Of a DNA stretch of 64,000 nucleotides, positions 12,522 through 25,700 are shown piece after piece. The notes under the pieces are model-generated. The model saw nothing but the letters and a program-made list of their open reading frames with translations. It made no database searches and was not told the DNA's origin. Positions within the stretch are counted from its first letter, which is position 1; the number at the start of each line of letters is the position of its first letter. A program made the translations under genes and the position numbers. Source of the stretch: Guadua angustifolia (taxonomy: Eukaryota; Streptophyta; Magnoliopsida; Poales; Poaceae); the NCBI GenBank assembly GCA_036346375.1, contig CM070501.1:57825326-57889325 (forward strand), in the 5' to 3' direction.

Positions 12522-15198
12522 TTAGTATGACTACTGCCCTTTTTGGAAATAATGTAAGAAAATGTTGGGATTTCTACCGCATTTACTGCCTTTTTTTTTT
12601 AAAGTTCCCAATTCCTCACTGGAGATAGTCACTGTTGGTTGGACGTAGTGTGTTCCAGGCTTCCAGCACTGGACCAGGATGATGCTTGTCGCATTGCCGT
12701 AACGAACCGATGCACAAGAGAATCGATAACGATGATACGTGCCAAATGGACAGATTTATATGTTCTGGGCTATGCACTTCGACAGGTATAGTTGTTTAGG
12801 CCACATTGTTTATAACTAGACATCCATTCTTAACTTTTCTCCAACTACAAATTTAGTATTTACCATGTTAAGACTACTGTATAATAAGCCATGATGCGCA
12901 TTGCAAGATATCATCACGACAAGATCAGTATCCATTCTACTTACCTTGCAAAGATTTTACAAGTTACCTGACTGTACTGTGTTCACCTGTGCCACAATGT
13001 TTACCTGACTGTACTATGTTCACCTGTGCCACAATGTTTACCTGACTGTACTGTGTTCACCTGAGCCACAATGTTATCCAGTAGATAATATGCAGTGGCA
13101 ATCTCAGAGGTCTCGATTATCTGTGAAATGATGCGACACGTGGTTAGGAGTTAGAACGCCATATTATGCTTATGTATCCATTCTCCACAAGTTTTATTGT
13201 ACTTTCGTGTATGCAGGGCTTGTGAAGCAGGACAGATCATTGAGCTTGTGGAACAAAGGAGATTTTCCACAAATGCCAAGGTCGTGTTTGGCACTCAAGA
13301 TGACAGCAACGAGCCCTCAGTTGGCGTCTCGTTCTTGTTTACGATAACGAGCCCTATGCTGCTCATGTCAGTTCAACACTCCGACTGCTCGTGGATTACA
13401 ACGAGCCCTATGCGTCTTTCATGTTAGCTTGTAAAATGGTCTGTGGTACGTGGGCAACGTTGTAAGGCAATTTGTTATGTTTTTTTGTTGCATCCCCTCT
13501 TCTGTTCACCGTCATTTATTATCATTCGAGTACAGACCATGGGACTCGCTATTCCAGCTCCCAGATGAGTAATAGCTGTGATGTAATGGATTGATGCATT
13601 TCTCTACAGCAGGATCGAAATTGAAATTATTGCCCTGTTTGCTCCAAATTATTAGTGGCTTTTCTTTCCATAAAGTTATTGTGGGAACTATCTTGGCTAA
13701 GCCAAGTTTTATACTTGCTTTGTTTGTGACCATGATTTTCCCGAAAACTCATTTTGGGGTGCTACATTTATTTAGGATTTTTTTTGTTTTCCTGCTAGAT
13801 ACTGTCGTGGGAAGGCTGACTTATTTTTTACTACAATTCCAGCTCTATCAGGCAACCAAGTATAATATCTCATCTTCTTGTGGCTTTTGTGCAAATCGCT
13901 TGATTGAAAGGCTAACTGCAGGCACGTTGTATTCGTACAGTCCAACACCGTTAAAATTAAATGGGTTTCCCTACGGAATGTGCCTTGTCAGGATTGGTTT
14001 TCCGTTTTCAACCATGCGATTTCAAGCCGCAAAACTGGAACCTGGTACTTTTAGATTTCGCTTTTACCGAGGCAAATCTAGCATAGGAGAAGGCAAAACG
14101 CTGTATCATCTTACAGGTAATCTGAAGAAAATCAGTTACAGTTCAGAAACCATCAAAACCAATAAAATGATTATACAAGATCAGTGTTGCATAAATCTTT
14201 ATGCAGTTTGATGACAAATGTACGACCTCAGGTAATCATGACCGAGGAAGCGCCAACAGGCCTGGCCACTTGTTCTGAGGATCTTTCTGGGTGATCAACC
14301 GCTGATCTCCCAGCAGTGACGTATCGGCGTACAAAATGTGCCATGGCAGCAATTGTATTATTCCGGTCAGCGACTGCGCTGAAGGCATTATGGTCAAGTC
14401 CTTTTCGCATCTATTATATCTGCAGAATGTAGACAATAAGTTCAGTGATGATTAGTCTTGGCATGTGAACTTATCTTGACATGTTACTGTTGACTAAACT
14501 TTATATGGGAAAGGTGGGTCTATGCCATATATTGATGAACTATTTTGAGAGAAGAGAAATGGACGGTGATTCCTTGGCTTGGTCAGGCGGCGACTAGGTG
14601 GTGGGGCACCTGTTTTGAGAGAGGTGGGACTTGGGAGGGCGGCGATTTGGTCGGGCGTCGAACAGAAGACAGGGGCGAGCAGAGACTAGGTTAACGGTTG
14701 GGTTTCTTAACCTTTCCTCTGGACTGAGTGTATTTTTGACATTTTCAAGCTGTCATATCACCTCTCTACACCCAAACTCCACGAGGAGCTACTGGATGGT
14801 AACTGGAGTGGTATTTTTGTAAACGCTGCGACCAATTGATGGTACATAACTGAACCAGAAACTTCTAGTTTTGTTTCCCCTAAATGGGACATCTTTTGAT
14901 GGTATAGACTCAATTTTCCCAAACTTTATATTGTGAATTTGCTCACACCAATGTGATTAAGTGACTTGGAATACGTGAAATTGAGAAGTGCAGGTACTAA
15001 GGAATAGATTTGGTACGAGAGAGAGAGAGAGAGAGAGGAGGGAGGGAGAGGGAAACCGAGGATACCAAAACAGTAAAATTACTCATTGTTGCATTTTTTT
15101 TTTCTATATTCAATGGAGTTCAGTGACTACTAAGTTCATATGCTGGGGAAAACATGGAACTACATGGGGAATTCTTTGCACTTCAGATTTATAAATGC
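12522..15198. other. Intergenic region between convergent BRCA2 and GET4
   Basis: Contents seen: the probable BRCA2 3' UTR; an exon-like block at 12659-12785 with an acceptor (TTCCAG) and a donor (GTATAG); a second exon-like block starting after TATGCAG at about 13217; three 37-bp tandem units (12966-13076); and a GA microsatellite near 15018-15040. An open frame at 13591-14211 (206 codons) resembles no family known to me and has a hydrophobic, low-complexity N-terminal half, so it is not called. The exon-like blocks do not join cleanly in one frame without stops. Confidence 0.45.
12966..13076. repeat. Three tandem copies of a 37-bp unit
   Basis: Units beginning ACCTGACTGTACT start at 12966, 13003 and 13040 and differ by only a few bases. 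They lie between two exon-like blocks downstream of BRCA2. They are non-coding and recent, judging by the low divergence. Confidence 0.85.
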
Positions 15199-18100
15199 TT
15201 AGATCATCTGTAAGTTTAAGTTTCTAAACAATACTTGGTATGTTTTACTTGATATGCACTTCAGGGAAAGTCAATTTGGCACCACCAATTTCAGAACACA
15301 AGGTGCATGACTGTAGTGATTGCTAAAACAATTCGATATAGCAAGCAGCATGAATGCGTAACAAAAGTAAGCATTTACCTTGAACATTTCACCAAAAAGT
15401 CCTTCAAGAGGGTTCTGGCGTTGTATGCCATAGAATTTTGCAGCTATTTCATCCAATAACTGCAAAAATAGCTGTGCAATCATGAGTTCTCTTTCAGTTT
15501 GCGGTTTTTATTTTTAATATGATAGCAAGTTAGCTCCAACATTAAGCAACAAAGAGACTTAGGTTTTTCCACCTTTTTCTCTTCTTTTGTATAGCAGGAG
15601 GGCAATATTATAGAATTAAATAAACATATTGTAAGAACAGGTGGTCCGTGGTCCTTTAACGACAGTTCCTACCTATATTTCCTGATGGATAGCTCACGTA
15701 GACAAGGCCAAATGTTCGTAGAGCTACGTTAAGTTGTGCATGACCTAGAGACTCCTAAATGATCTAACATCATCATCTTCACATATACGCTGGCAAGAAC
15801 TCAGTGACACACACGAAAAGATACAAACAGCAAAGCATGCCATGTAGTGCTTAAACAGGTTTTCTTATCAATCTAAGATACCTCTTCAAATACAGGGTCA
15901 CGATTGGTACTTGTCTTGTACTTTTGTCGAAGTGTCCTAAAAAGAGGGTAAGCATCTCTTTCAAGCCTGTAAACAACAAAATGTGGTTAATAATTGCCAT
16001 AACAAGAGAAAACAATGACAAAATAGCTCCTCAGTTCTTGTATAAAATAATGCCTGAGATTGGAGAGTGATTTCATGACAAGATTATGCAAACTGAAAGA
16101 TAGGAAAGACTTACGTTGGTAAAAGATACTTGATGAACTGAATTAAATCAGTTTTTGGAAATTCTAAGTCAGCAGATTTTAGTTGCTCCTTCATGTCATC
16201 CATAAGTAAATTTGCATCTCTGAGGTTCCCTTGTGATAGGTACCTTAAAGAAGGAACATTATATCAGAAAACCGATCATCTCCATCCCCAAAATCCCAAT
16301 ATAATTTTATCCCATCAATGAAACAGTTTACTGTACAGTGTTATCCTGTATGCATTTGAATGACCCAAACAGGATTTGTAAATCACATAGAAGGATATTT
16401 GTATTGAGGCAGTATATCTTATTGCATGCATTCCTAGCACACTGCTAAGTGCTAACTAACCTGTATCTATCATTGTAAACAAAACAGAATCTAGACAAGT
16501 TCCCCCGAAATCCGGTTTCTGCATTGCAAAATGCACCTTCTTTACTGGTTTTGTCAAATTATCCCCTCATACGAGTCCTCTCGAAAGAAAGAAAGAAAGG
16601 ATATCTTACATTAGGACACCACGTGCAATTGCAGTATCATCTTCACCAGGGTAGCACTGCATGATAAGAAAGAAAAGATTAATATGATTATATATTGCAT
16701 TCATAAAAACATATCAGGATCCCATTTAACACTAAGATGAAAGTTGGACAGGAATATTCAACTGGGGTCCAACCCAAAAACAGATTGGGAGAACACTTTA
16801 ACAAGCACGTGTCTGCGTTCTGTTTTTATCTTTTCGAGAATGATTGCCTCCATTTTAAACACCAAGTAAGAAATCCATTGTACAAAAGAAAATTATGATA
16901 GAGAACACGAATCTACTAATCATAGTGAAATGACTAGTTGTATTAAGCGGCATGAAATAATAAAAATGCTATGCACACAAAAGCCATTGGAAATATTTTA
17001 GTTGGGTAACTTTCTGCCATTACTCAGAGAATACAAGAATAACCTATCATCATTTGTAACATCTTTTTTTAAGAACAAAAGCATTACCTTGCCCATAAAG
17101 TTTACAAGCATAGAAGCAAACTTTTTAGGATCATTTCCACGCACAAAATGACTTGATACTTTAGTCATGTCCTGCAGTCAAGGGAAACTCCACATGAAAC
17201 TTTGAAGCATTACTACAACAGCCGCAATGACCCATAAAAATTGCAGCTCTAACATAGAAGATCAGCACATTCAGCCAGAGAGTTATGAAAAGTGTACCGT
17301 TTCTGGAGATTCAGAATATATGTATTCAGCCAACATAACATGCAGCTCAGGAGATCCATTTCTTGATGCCACGAACTCGGCAGACCACCTTAATATAGGT
17401 AGGATACAATGTTAGTGCCATATAAAGATAGCAGCCAGAAAAAGGAGAAGAAAAATCGCCTTGTCCAGTAACAGAGTAAACACAACAAAGATTCAAAGAT
17501 CTTATAGCAATTATCCTTGTATTGCAACACTAAATATATTTACACAACTTGATTCACCTTAAAATAACAATTTCATGACCAACCCTTAGCTTTATTTTTT
17601 CTTCAAGGTTAATGACTATGAAGCTCGAAGTAAAATAGGCATCAAAACATGTGGCTGAGCGCAGTTATTTAGAGCAAAAATAATTAATTATCCTTTTTGC
17701 TACACCAATCCAATCTCCATCAGGATTTTATCATGAGAGCAAATGAACAGGAATCAGATGTTCAGAACCATGTATTTTCATATCATGATAAGCTCATTGG
17801 TGTTTTCTGCTTTGTCATCAATGGTCAAGCACTGAGGTTTACACTCCAGGTCAAGCTGTTAAACAGTTTGATGTATTGGTCATAAAATCCACTGAAAACA
17901 CTACCAGTTTGGAAGAAAAAGCTCAATGCTTGAATGGCCGGATTTATTAAAATCAGTATACCTTACCTGATAGCTGCTTTCAGGAATGATGAACAACTCT
18001 CAGCACGCACTTTTGCAGCGGAAATAGCTTCAGATAATTTCTGCCCATCATCGTCATAATCATCTCCAAGGAAATGGGGCATAGATATCCTGGGGAAAGC

Positions 18101-21100
18101 CTCATACATCTTTCTGATCCGATCTAAGGTTATACAATATAGTTACAATCACAAAACGAGATACCTAACAACAAAACTTACAGCAAGCTGTTATTTGTAA
18201 AAGGAAGAAAGCTTAGTTCAGCTGATTTAGAACCGAGAAAGAAAAAAAATTTCTGCAGGCAAACTAATGAAGAAAAGCACTGGAAATAAATCTGAAACCA
18301 CTATCAGGACTAGAGATCAACATTTCCACCAATATTTTAAGCAAGTTATTTAAACCTTTACACATAATGGACCCACTAAGAGCATGCATATATTGCAAAT
18401 ATGTTCTAAAAATCAAATGGTGCTATGCATCATTACTTACAGGATGGACAAGCAATTTAAAAGAAAATCTGGTAATCTAGTGAAACTAGTTGAGTGCCAG
18501 TGGATTGCTATGGAATACCCAACACAGGGAACAAGCTTTAGTAAGAATTAGAATAACATAGCAAGAAGAAACATGATTAATTGTTATACCCATCACAAAG
18601 ACGAATAATTCGAGGTGGCAGCCATTTCCAGTGCCACCTTGATTAGGCATGAGACCTATACATGGGTTTCCAATGTACAATGTACATGCCTCCCCAACTC
18701 AAGTATTATCATTGGGGAAAACTGGCTAACTAAGTCAGATAAATTTGCATGTGCTCTATTAAAGAACAATTGTTGTTTTCATAATTAATATTATACCTAC
18801 ACGATTGATTAATAATGCTTTTTTTATTATTATTGCATATGTATATATGTAAAGATGTTAGGGGTACCATGGTGACCTTCCAAAGATTGGTGATGAACTA
18901 TCACGAAACAAACGGATATCATCCGGCATTAGCCTGTGTAAAGTTTTTGATATCATCCAGCATTAGCTTGTGTAAAGTTGTTGACCTTGATGTATAGGAT
19001 ATTTAATCTTCTTTCATCTTTGTTTTTCATTTGTCCAATACAAACCTTTAGCTTTAACTAACGAATTTGTTTGTTCCCTATAGCTAATGAAATGTACCTC
19101 TACATTCTCGATGCACATCTTGCATGGGAATCTGCAAATCTTGAACATGGCTTTGTGATAGGTATAATCAATCGATCATGTAGCTTCTTGCTACATTATT
19201 CTAATCCTTAATAAAGGTTGTTCCCTGTGTTGGGAATCCTGTTGCAATGCACGGGAGCTCAACTTTCAGATTAAGTTAAAAAAAAAACTGACCAAAGGTT
19301 TCTTCAGTATAAGGAATTCGTCCCTTGACAAGGGTGTCCACGAACAGCACAGTGAGTTCAGCACCGCAGGTAACCTGAAATTGGTAATAATATAATCACA
19401 TTAAGATCTTTGATCAAGGCAATAAAGTAAATCTGAACCGTTAATTTGGTTAAATGCCAATTTAGGACTTTTAAGTTGATACGTGTGATTAGCCACAGTA
19501 AGCTCTGAAAATCACTCCCTCCCTCCCAACACACACACACACACACACAAAACGCACACACACATACATACAAAGAGAGCCGGTTGCTCCAAACCAGAGA
19601 GGCATGCAGCGGAGGAAGCAATTGAACACTTTAAAATAACCAAGTCTGAGCTTTTGGGTTGTTTTTGGTTGGTTGTGCAGCTTCTGGATTTTGAAGAAAA
19701 TATATGCAGTTGGGTAGTTTCACAGACAAAAGAAGAAAGTATATGTTGACATCGAATTAATAAATATCTTTGTATTTAGTGATCTATAAAATTAGCTGTA
19801 GACAATTTCTGTTAACTTGTGCAGGTGCATCTAAGGCAAGAAAATAACCTGCCCGTGCTTCAATTGAATTAAAGCTCCTGACTGAAGTATGTCCAAGGCT
19901 TCTGAATACCTCTGAGAAGCAATGTACCTGCATGAAATCAGCCGAAACAAGTTAAAACAGTTGGCTTGTGTCTTTTGGTCCTTGATATTATATCTTTTCC
20001 CCTCAATTGATTTTAGTTAGGTTTTCTACAGTATATACCCTCATGTTACAGTCGACCTGATAACTCTGTATGCAATGAGCTTTTAGCCTAAGACATATGT
20101 GGACAATCTGCGTGTGAATGACACTTGCCATTGTGGTCATATGGAACATAACTCTAGTATTCATGCAATGTAACATGCCAATGATAACATTCCGGTCTTC
20201 CGGCCCTTGTTTTACTTCAAATTTGCTTTAAGTATGTCCTGATCTCCTGGCATGAGTTTATTTAAAAATGTTACATTATCCAAATTATCTGTAGTAATTA
20301 TAAAACGAAGATGTTACATTACCAACTTGTATCATTTAGTGGATCCAATTCAAGTAATGTGAAGGAGTAACGATTGAATTTTTTTCCTATGTTAAGAAAG
20401 TTTGAAATAGACAGGCACAAGCAACATGGTTAAAATAGTAAAAGGCTGAAAGCTTAAAGGGGAGCCAACCACTATGGGTGTGTTTGGTTTACTGCACCAT
20501 CATAGCCTAGCGCGTATCCCCCATCCAGGTTGGCATAGCCAAGGCTTTGTGGATGAAAGAAGGGTATGTTTGGTTGGTTGTTTTAGCTGGACCTGGTTGC
20601 AGTCAGGAGGTGTTTGGTTGCCTACGATGAGGGGTAGATGAGGACGGTGCATACAAGATAGTGTTTGGTTGCCTACATATGGCCTAGGTTTTCTCACCTC
20701 TTGCATGGGGTGGTGATCGAGTATACCCTCTAGATGGAGGTATGAGTTGGATTGAAATATGTCCAAGTCCCTGAGAATCATGACCATCAATCACAACATT
20801 TTGATCATAAATCCATAGTTGGATGCACGCGCGCGAAGCTCGCTTGCCACATTTTCGTCGGGCCAAGCCCAAGACAGAATCTTGCATGAGACCTGCCAGG
20901 CTCAGGCTTTCGTCCGAACAACCAAACGTGCCAAATCTTGCATTCAGTGGTGCAAGGCACCGTTCATTAAAACAACCAAACACACCCTATGGCTTCAGTT
21001 AAATTATACACAGAGTACCTTGCACTTGTTGACTTGTACATTTGTTGGGCTTCATAGTAATTTCCTCCATCCACCATATTCTCAAGCTTTTCAATTGTCT

Positions 21101-21755
21101 GAAAACACACAACTAGTGATTACAAAAACTGCTAAGAAAATAATCTAGAGGTCCAATGTGTAAAATACTATTCAATGTTGACAAAGGAGCGTGAGGAACT
21201 TGCCCAGATGCTAATTTCTAACGCAACAAGACGTAGCATCGAAGCACTTCCTCTCTGCCTTAAGGCATCAAACAACAGGGTGATAGGGCGAGTACTCATA
21301 AATATGTTTACCATTAAAACACCACATCAATGACTTTTCAAAATGTTATTTTTCTCTTAACAAAATAAGGATTACTTTCTCTGGCTAGTATATAAATATA
21401 GGCTCAAGTTATACCGATCCAATTTCAACATCCACATTGAAATTTTATCCTCTCACACGCAAGCCCACAACGCCGTGTAATCGAGGCGCTGAACACGAAT
21501 CGGTACTTCAACCCTAGTTCCAACAAATTCGCCATGGGAGGCGACTCCTCCCGCGGCGTAGGCCTCGCTACGCCGAGATCCAATTCGCTCGTCGCACGCA
21601 CGCTCGCAAGTGGCACGCTCTCGCGCTAATGCTCACGCGTATACACACACAAGCGCACGCACGGGCACAAGCAGAGGGGTGCGGGAAGAGGGATCCCTCA
21701 CCTGCTGGGGAGGAGGCAGGTCGCGGCGCGACCTCATGCTCATGGAGCGCGACAT
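15199..21755 (-). CDS. GET4: GET4, cytosolic factor for tail-anchored protein targeting
   Basis: GET4 is an alpha-helical repeat protein that, with a GET5/UBL4A-type partner, hands tail-anchored membrane proteins to the GET3 ATPase. The twelve exons read on the minus strand are 21755-21702, 21098-21019, 19927-19849, 19374-19293, 18123-17967, 17388-17298, 17171-17088, 16656-16610, 16243-16115, 15966-15882, 15459-15379 and 15207-15199. All phases close, giving 325 aa, which is normal for plants. The protein begins MSRSMSMRSRRDLPPPQQ. Recognisable pieces include ENMVDGGNYYEAQQMYKS, EALDILQSGALIQLKHGQ, VDTLVKGRIPYTEETF, FPRISMPHFLGDDYDDDGQ, AAKVRAESCSSFLKAAIRW, VSSHFVRGNDPKKFASML, NLLMDDMKEQLKSADLEFP and FYGIQRQNPLEGLFGEMFK. 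The last exon encodes only Met-Ile-stop. That tiny exon is the least certain part. Introns carry an inverted-repeat element (18488-19264) and a MITE (20476-20987). Confidence 0.93.
18488..19264. mobile_element. Inverted-repeat element in GET4 intron 4
   Basis: About 120 bp at 18488-18607 (starting AGTTGAGTGCCAGTG) match the reverse complement of about 19140-19264 (ending GGGAGCTCAACT). The matches include AACACAGGGAACAA, GATTAGAATAA, GTAGCAAGAAG and TATACC(C/T)ATCACAAAG. The arms enclose about 530 bp, which includes a 34-bp tandem pair at about 18915-18982. No transposase and no clear target duplication were found, so the superfamily is undecided. A Mutator-like or fold-back element is possible. 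Confidence 0.7.
18915..18982. repeat. Two tandem copies of a 34-bp unit
   Basis: GATATCATCC(G/A)GCATTAGC(C/T)TG starts at 18915 and again at 18949. The pair lies inside the inverted-repeat element of GET4 intron 4. Confidence 0.75.
19529..19567. repeat. (AC)n microsatellite
   Basis: An interrupted run of CA dinucleotides in a GET4 intron. It is probably polymorphic, and nothing suggests a function. Confidence 0.9.
20476..20987. mobile_element. MITE with GGGTGTGTTTGGTT ends in GET4 intron 2
   Basis: The left end GGGTGTGTTTGGTT (20476-20489) and the right end, which is its reverse complement (20974-20987), enclose 512 bp. They are flanked by TAT on both sides (20473-20475 and 20988-20990). 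The 3-bp duplication and the GTTTGG terminus suggest a Tourist/PIF-Harbinger-like MITE, although that superfamily usually duplicates TAA or TTA. The core words TGTTTGGTTG recur internally near 20567, 20609 and 20660. No coding content was seen. Confidence 0.75.
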
Positions 21756-22177
21756 GGCTCTCTGGCGAGCTCACCACGGCGGCGGCGTTGGAGGAGGCGG
21801 ACGCGGACGCGGTGGTGATCGGGATCGCGGCGGCGCTTCACGAATTCGCCTTCAAGGCAAGCTGGGCTCCGGCGATACAACGGGGCACTTGCTTGTATTT
21901 ATGATTTGGGCGTGGTTAGGTGGGAGCTGATCGAGCTCGCGCGAATCTTAAAGCACTTATCAGTTTTACACTCTGTTTTAGTCTTCGAACCCCTTGGGAA
22001 TTCACCTATTCCTGGGTTTGTCCTTGTCTAACTTTGCAGTTTGGCCCTGCTATCCTTGAGCTTGTTATATATAGTACCTTTGCTTTGGTAGTTTGTACCA
22101 TCAGATAATGGTTTGTCGACTTGAAGTTTGAAAAATACTTAACATTAGTGGTATTAACTATACTAACATATTATTTC
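21756..22177 (-). promoter_or_regulatory. Upstream region of GET4
   Basis: GC-rich 5' UTR sequence on the minus strand continues to about 21870 and then becomes AT-rich. A TATA-like CATAAATAC word occurs near 21896-21905 on the minus strand, but its distance from the chosen ATG fits only a UTR of about 110 bases. This is weak evidence. No other gene is visible here. Confidence 0.3.
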
Positions 22178-22718
22178 ATTCGGTCACAAAACATGTCATA
22201 TTGGATAAGGTCACCAAACACAACTTTGATCACTAATTTTTATATAGCATATTTATAAAACAAATATAATTATAATATTATAAAAATACTTTTCAAAATA
22301 AATCTACATATATTACTTTCATGTATCCGATCTAAATATTTAAAAAACAAATTGATAATTTTTTTTAGATCAACAGGACATCAAACTTGATGTCCCAGTT
22401 CCATTTCTGAAACTGAAAAACGTCCAGATAACAGCCACAAAAGTTCGACGGGATAAACTGTAACAATCCAGCCCACTCGCAAAAGATTACATCAACGCAG
22501 GGAAACTAAACAAAAAACTCATTACCAAAAAGTACCCCACAACCAAAATTCCGGAGCCAATCCCAGCCAAACAGCCAACAAACAGCATCAGGACACGAGA
22601 CAAAAGCTGCAAGATCTAACCCATTCCGCAACACCTCCCTCCAGGCACCAAATAACGACTTCACTCCCGCGCTAGTTCTTCAAGCCCTCCACAGCAAGTG
22701 GCGCCAGAATGGTCTTCT

Positions 22719-25700
22719 CTAGGTGATTCCAGAATGCTTCCATCTTGGCCAACATTTTTGCATTGAATAAAGATTTCCAATTCCTGAGAAGCTTAGCATC
22801 TTTCTCCAAATAACTTTTACATCTGACCAGGCCTGAAAACGGAAAACCATATTATTTCTAATTTTCCAGATGCTCCAAAGTGCAGCAGCACAACTCGAAT
22901 TCAAGACACCATTCTTAGAATTGCTCAACCAAAAATGGGCAACAGACTCAAAATCAGCGCCCAGATTAACACCAAAAAAATCCGAAATCGACCTCCAAAC
23001 GTTTTTAGCCGCAACACACTCAAAGAAAATATGCCTAACCGATTCCGAATCATTGCAACAATAGCAAACACTGCCTTTATCAATGCCACGTTTCAACAAA
23101 TTATCTTTCGTCATAAGCTTATTATGAGAGAGAAGCCAAAGAAAGACCTGGACCCTAGGAGGAACAATAATCTTCCAAATAGCAGGAATAAAAACCGGAA
23201 CAATCCTTCTAAAGTTAATAATGGCATAAAGAGACTTAACCGAGAAAACACCTTTATTAGAATATTGCCATACTAAAGAGTCTTCCTCACCCGTCAGGGT
23301 AATACTTTTAGCCACCTCCACGAGCTCGAACCATCTAATCATCAAATTTTCAGGAAAAGACCTTCTAAAAGTACAACGAACAATTGAACCATCCCAAATC
23401 TCGGCAATAGAAACACCTTTCTCATTAACCAAACCATAAAGATCCCCAAATTGGATAGCTAAACAAGAAGGATCGAACCAATTGTCTTCACAAAATCTAA
23501 CTTTCTTACTATTACCCACAAACCACCTATACCCAAACTTAGTGGCTTGCGACGCCCAAAGGACCCCTTTCCAAAAAACAGAAGCATTATCAGGATGACA
23601 TGCGAAAATATTCGGGTTATCAGTTCTGTATTTATACTTAACGAGTTCAGTCCACTGCTTGCTCTCATTAGCATACAACCTCTTAATCCAAGAAGCAAGA
23701 AGACAAAGATTTAAATCTCTCAAATTTGGAATACCAAGACCGCCATACTCTTTCTCCATACAAACAAGATGCCAATTAGCTAAGTGAAGCTTGTTATGAC
23801 CCTCATAGTCATTCCAGAGACAATTGGCCATGTGAGAATTAAGAATATCCAGAGCCCATTTAGGAAATTTGAAGAAGGACAATAAATACACAGGGATGCT
23901 CGAGAGACATGATTTAATAAGAGTCAACCTTCCCCCGTAAGAAAGCAATTTCCCCCTCCAACTAGCAATTCGCTTCAAAATTTTATCAACCAAAGGGCGA
24001 AGATCCTCCTTATTAATTTTGTCATAGTGGAGAGGAATACCAAGATACTTAATGGGAAACGATCCAATTTTGCAACAAAGAATATTAGCATACCGACTAG
24101 TCTCAATTTCATCACAACCCAAAGGGATTAATTCACTTTTATGAAAATTAATTCGCAAACCAGACATCTGTTCAAAACAAACAAGGAACCATTTAAGATG
24201 AACAATATAACTCACATCATTCTTGAGAAAAAGGAGAGTATCATCTGCATACTGCAAGCTAATAATACCCCCAGGGCAGAAATCACTACACAACCCCTGA
24301 ACCAAACCATGAGAAACAGCCTTCTGCAAAATTCTAGCAAAGACATCCGCAACCAGATTAAAAAGAATCGGAGATAACGGGTCCCCCTGCCTCAAACCTT
24401 TACCTGTCTGAAAGAAATCACTCTCCGTATCATTAAGTTTTATCCCCACAGAACCTTTTTCTAACAAGGCATTAATCCAATTTTGCCACTTCTTCCCAAA
24501 ACCCCATTTATTCAAAATATCCATAAAAAAACTCCAATTAACTTTATCATAAGCCTTTTCGAAGTCCAACTTAAGAACAATCCCTTTCACTTTAGTGTGA
24601 TGCAAATGATGAATGATCTCATGCGCAGTAACAACACTTTCCAAGATATATCTGTTCTTCAAGAAAGCAGTTTGGCTTTTCGAAATAAACCTGTTACAAA
24701 TCGGGCTAAGCCTATTTGTTAGAACTTTGGTAATGATCTTATAACTGCAATTCAATAAACTGATGGGTCTAAATTGCTTCATACTCCTCGCATTATTCTC
24801 TTTCGGAATTAAAGAAATCATGGCAAAATTAAGACGAAACAAGTCCAGCACACCTTTTTCTAGGTCTCTAAAGAGATTGAGTAAGTCATCTTTAATCAAG
24901 TCCCAAAATTTCTGATAAAATAAGCAAGGAAAACCATCCGGACCGGGAGCCCCATCAAGGTACGAGTCAAAAACAGCTTTCCTAACTTCATCTTCAGTAA
25001 AGGCAGCTTCTAACACTAAATTTTCATCTACCGAAATTCTCTCATCCGGATCAACAAAGAGATCGGAAATGTTAATATTGGGTTTCTTTTCAAAGCCAAA
25101 CAAGGACTTGTAGTACTCACAAGCAATACTGATCATTTCATCAGTATCATTAGTCGGACCTTCCGGACCATCCAACGTGGAAATAAAATTCTTCCTACGT
25201 CTCTGATTAGCGACAGCATGAAAATATTTAGTATTCCTATCACCATCTTTCACATCTCTATCTCTAGCTCTTTGTTTAGCTTTAATTTCCTCCATAGCCC
25301 AAATATTTTCTAATTCACTTTTAGCGGAAACCAATCTAAAATTCTCAGAAGAAGAAAGGAGTCTAGTTTCAGATAAAATATCCAAAGCAACCACCTCATC
25401 TATAAGAATCTTTTTCTTCCTTTTTATTTCAGCCTCAACGTTACAGCACCAGCCCCTTGTAACCCTTCTGACGTTCCTGATTTTATCTTGCCAAATGTCA
25501 ATGGCAGATTTACTTTTGGTAGGAACCTTCCAAGCTTTATGCACAGTCTTTACGAAATCCTCATGAAGCAACCACCACTTTTCAAACTTATAACTTCTAT
25601 TGGCACGATGAAAACTATCCCCAGAATCCCACAGAATCGGGGTATGATCACTGCCAATCCTTGGTAAGGAAGAAGCAATAGCTAATGGAAAACGTTCTTC

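Noticed and set aside
13591..14211. Open frame of 206 codons on the plus strand between BRCA2 and GET4
   Set aside because: The N-terminal half looks like translated T-rich DNA, no family resemblance was seen, and the convergent genes' UTRs probably overlap it.
14228..14436. Overlapping minus-strand open frames near a TTCTGCAG acceptor
   Set aside because: They fit 3' UTR sequence or an alternative GET4 terminal exon better than a separate gene, and no protein family was recognised.
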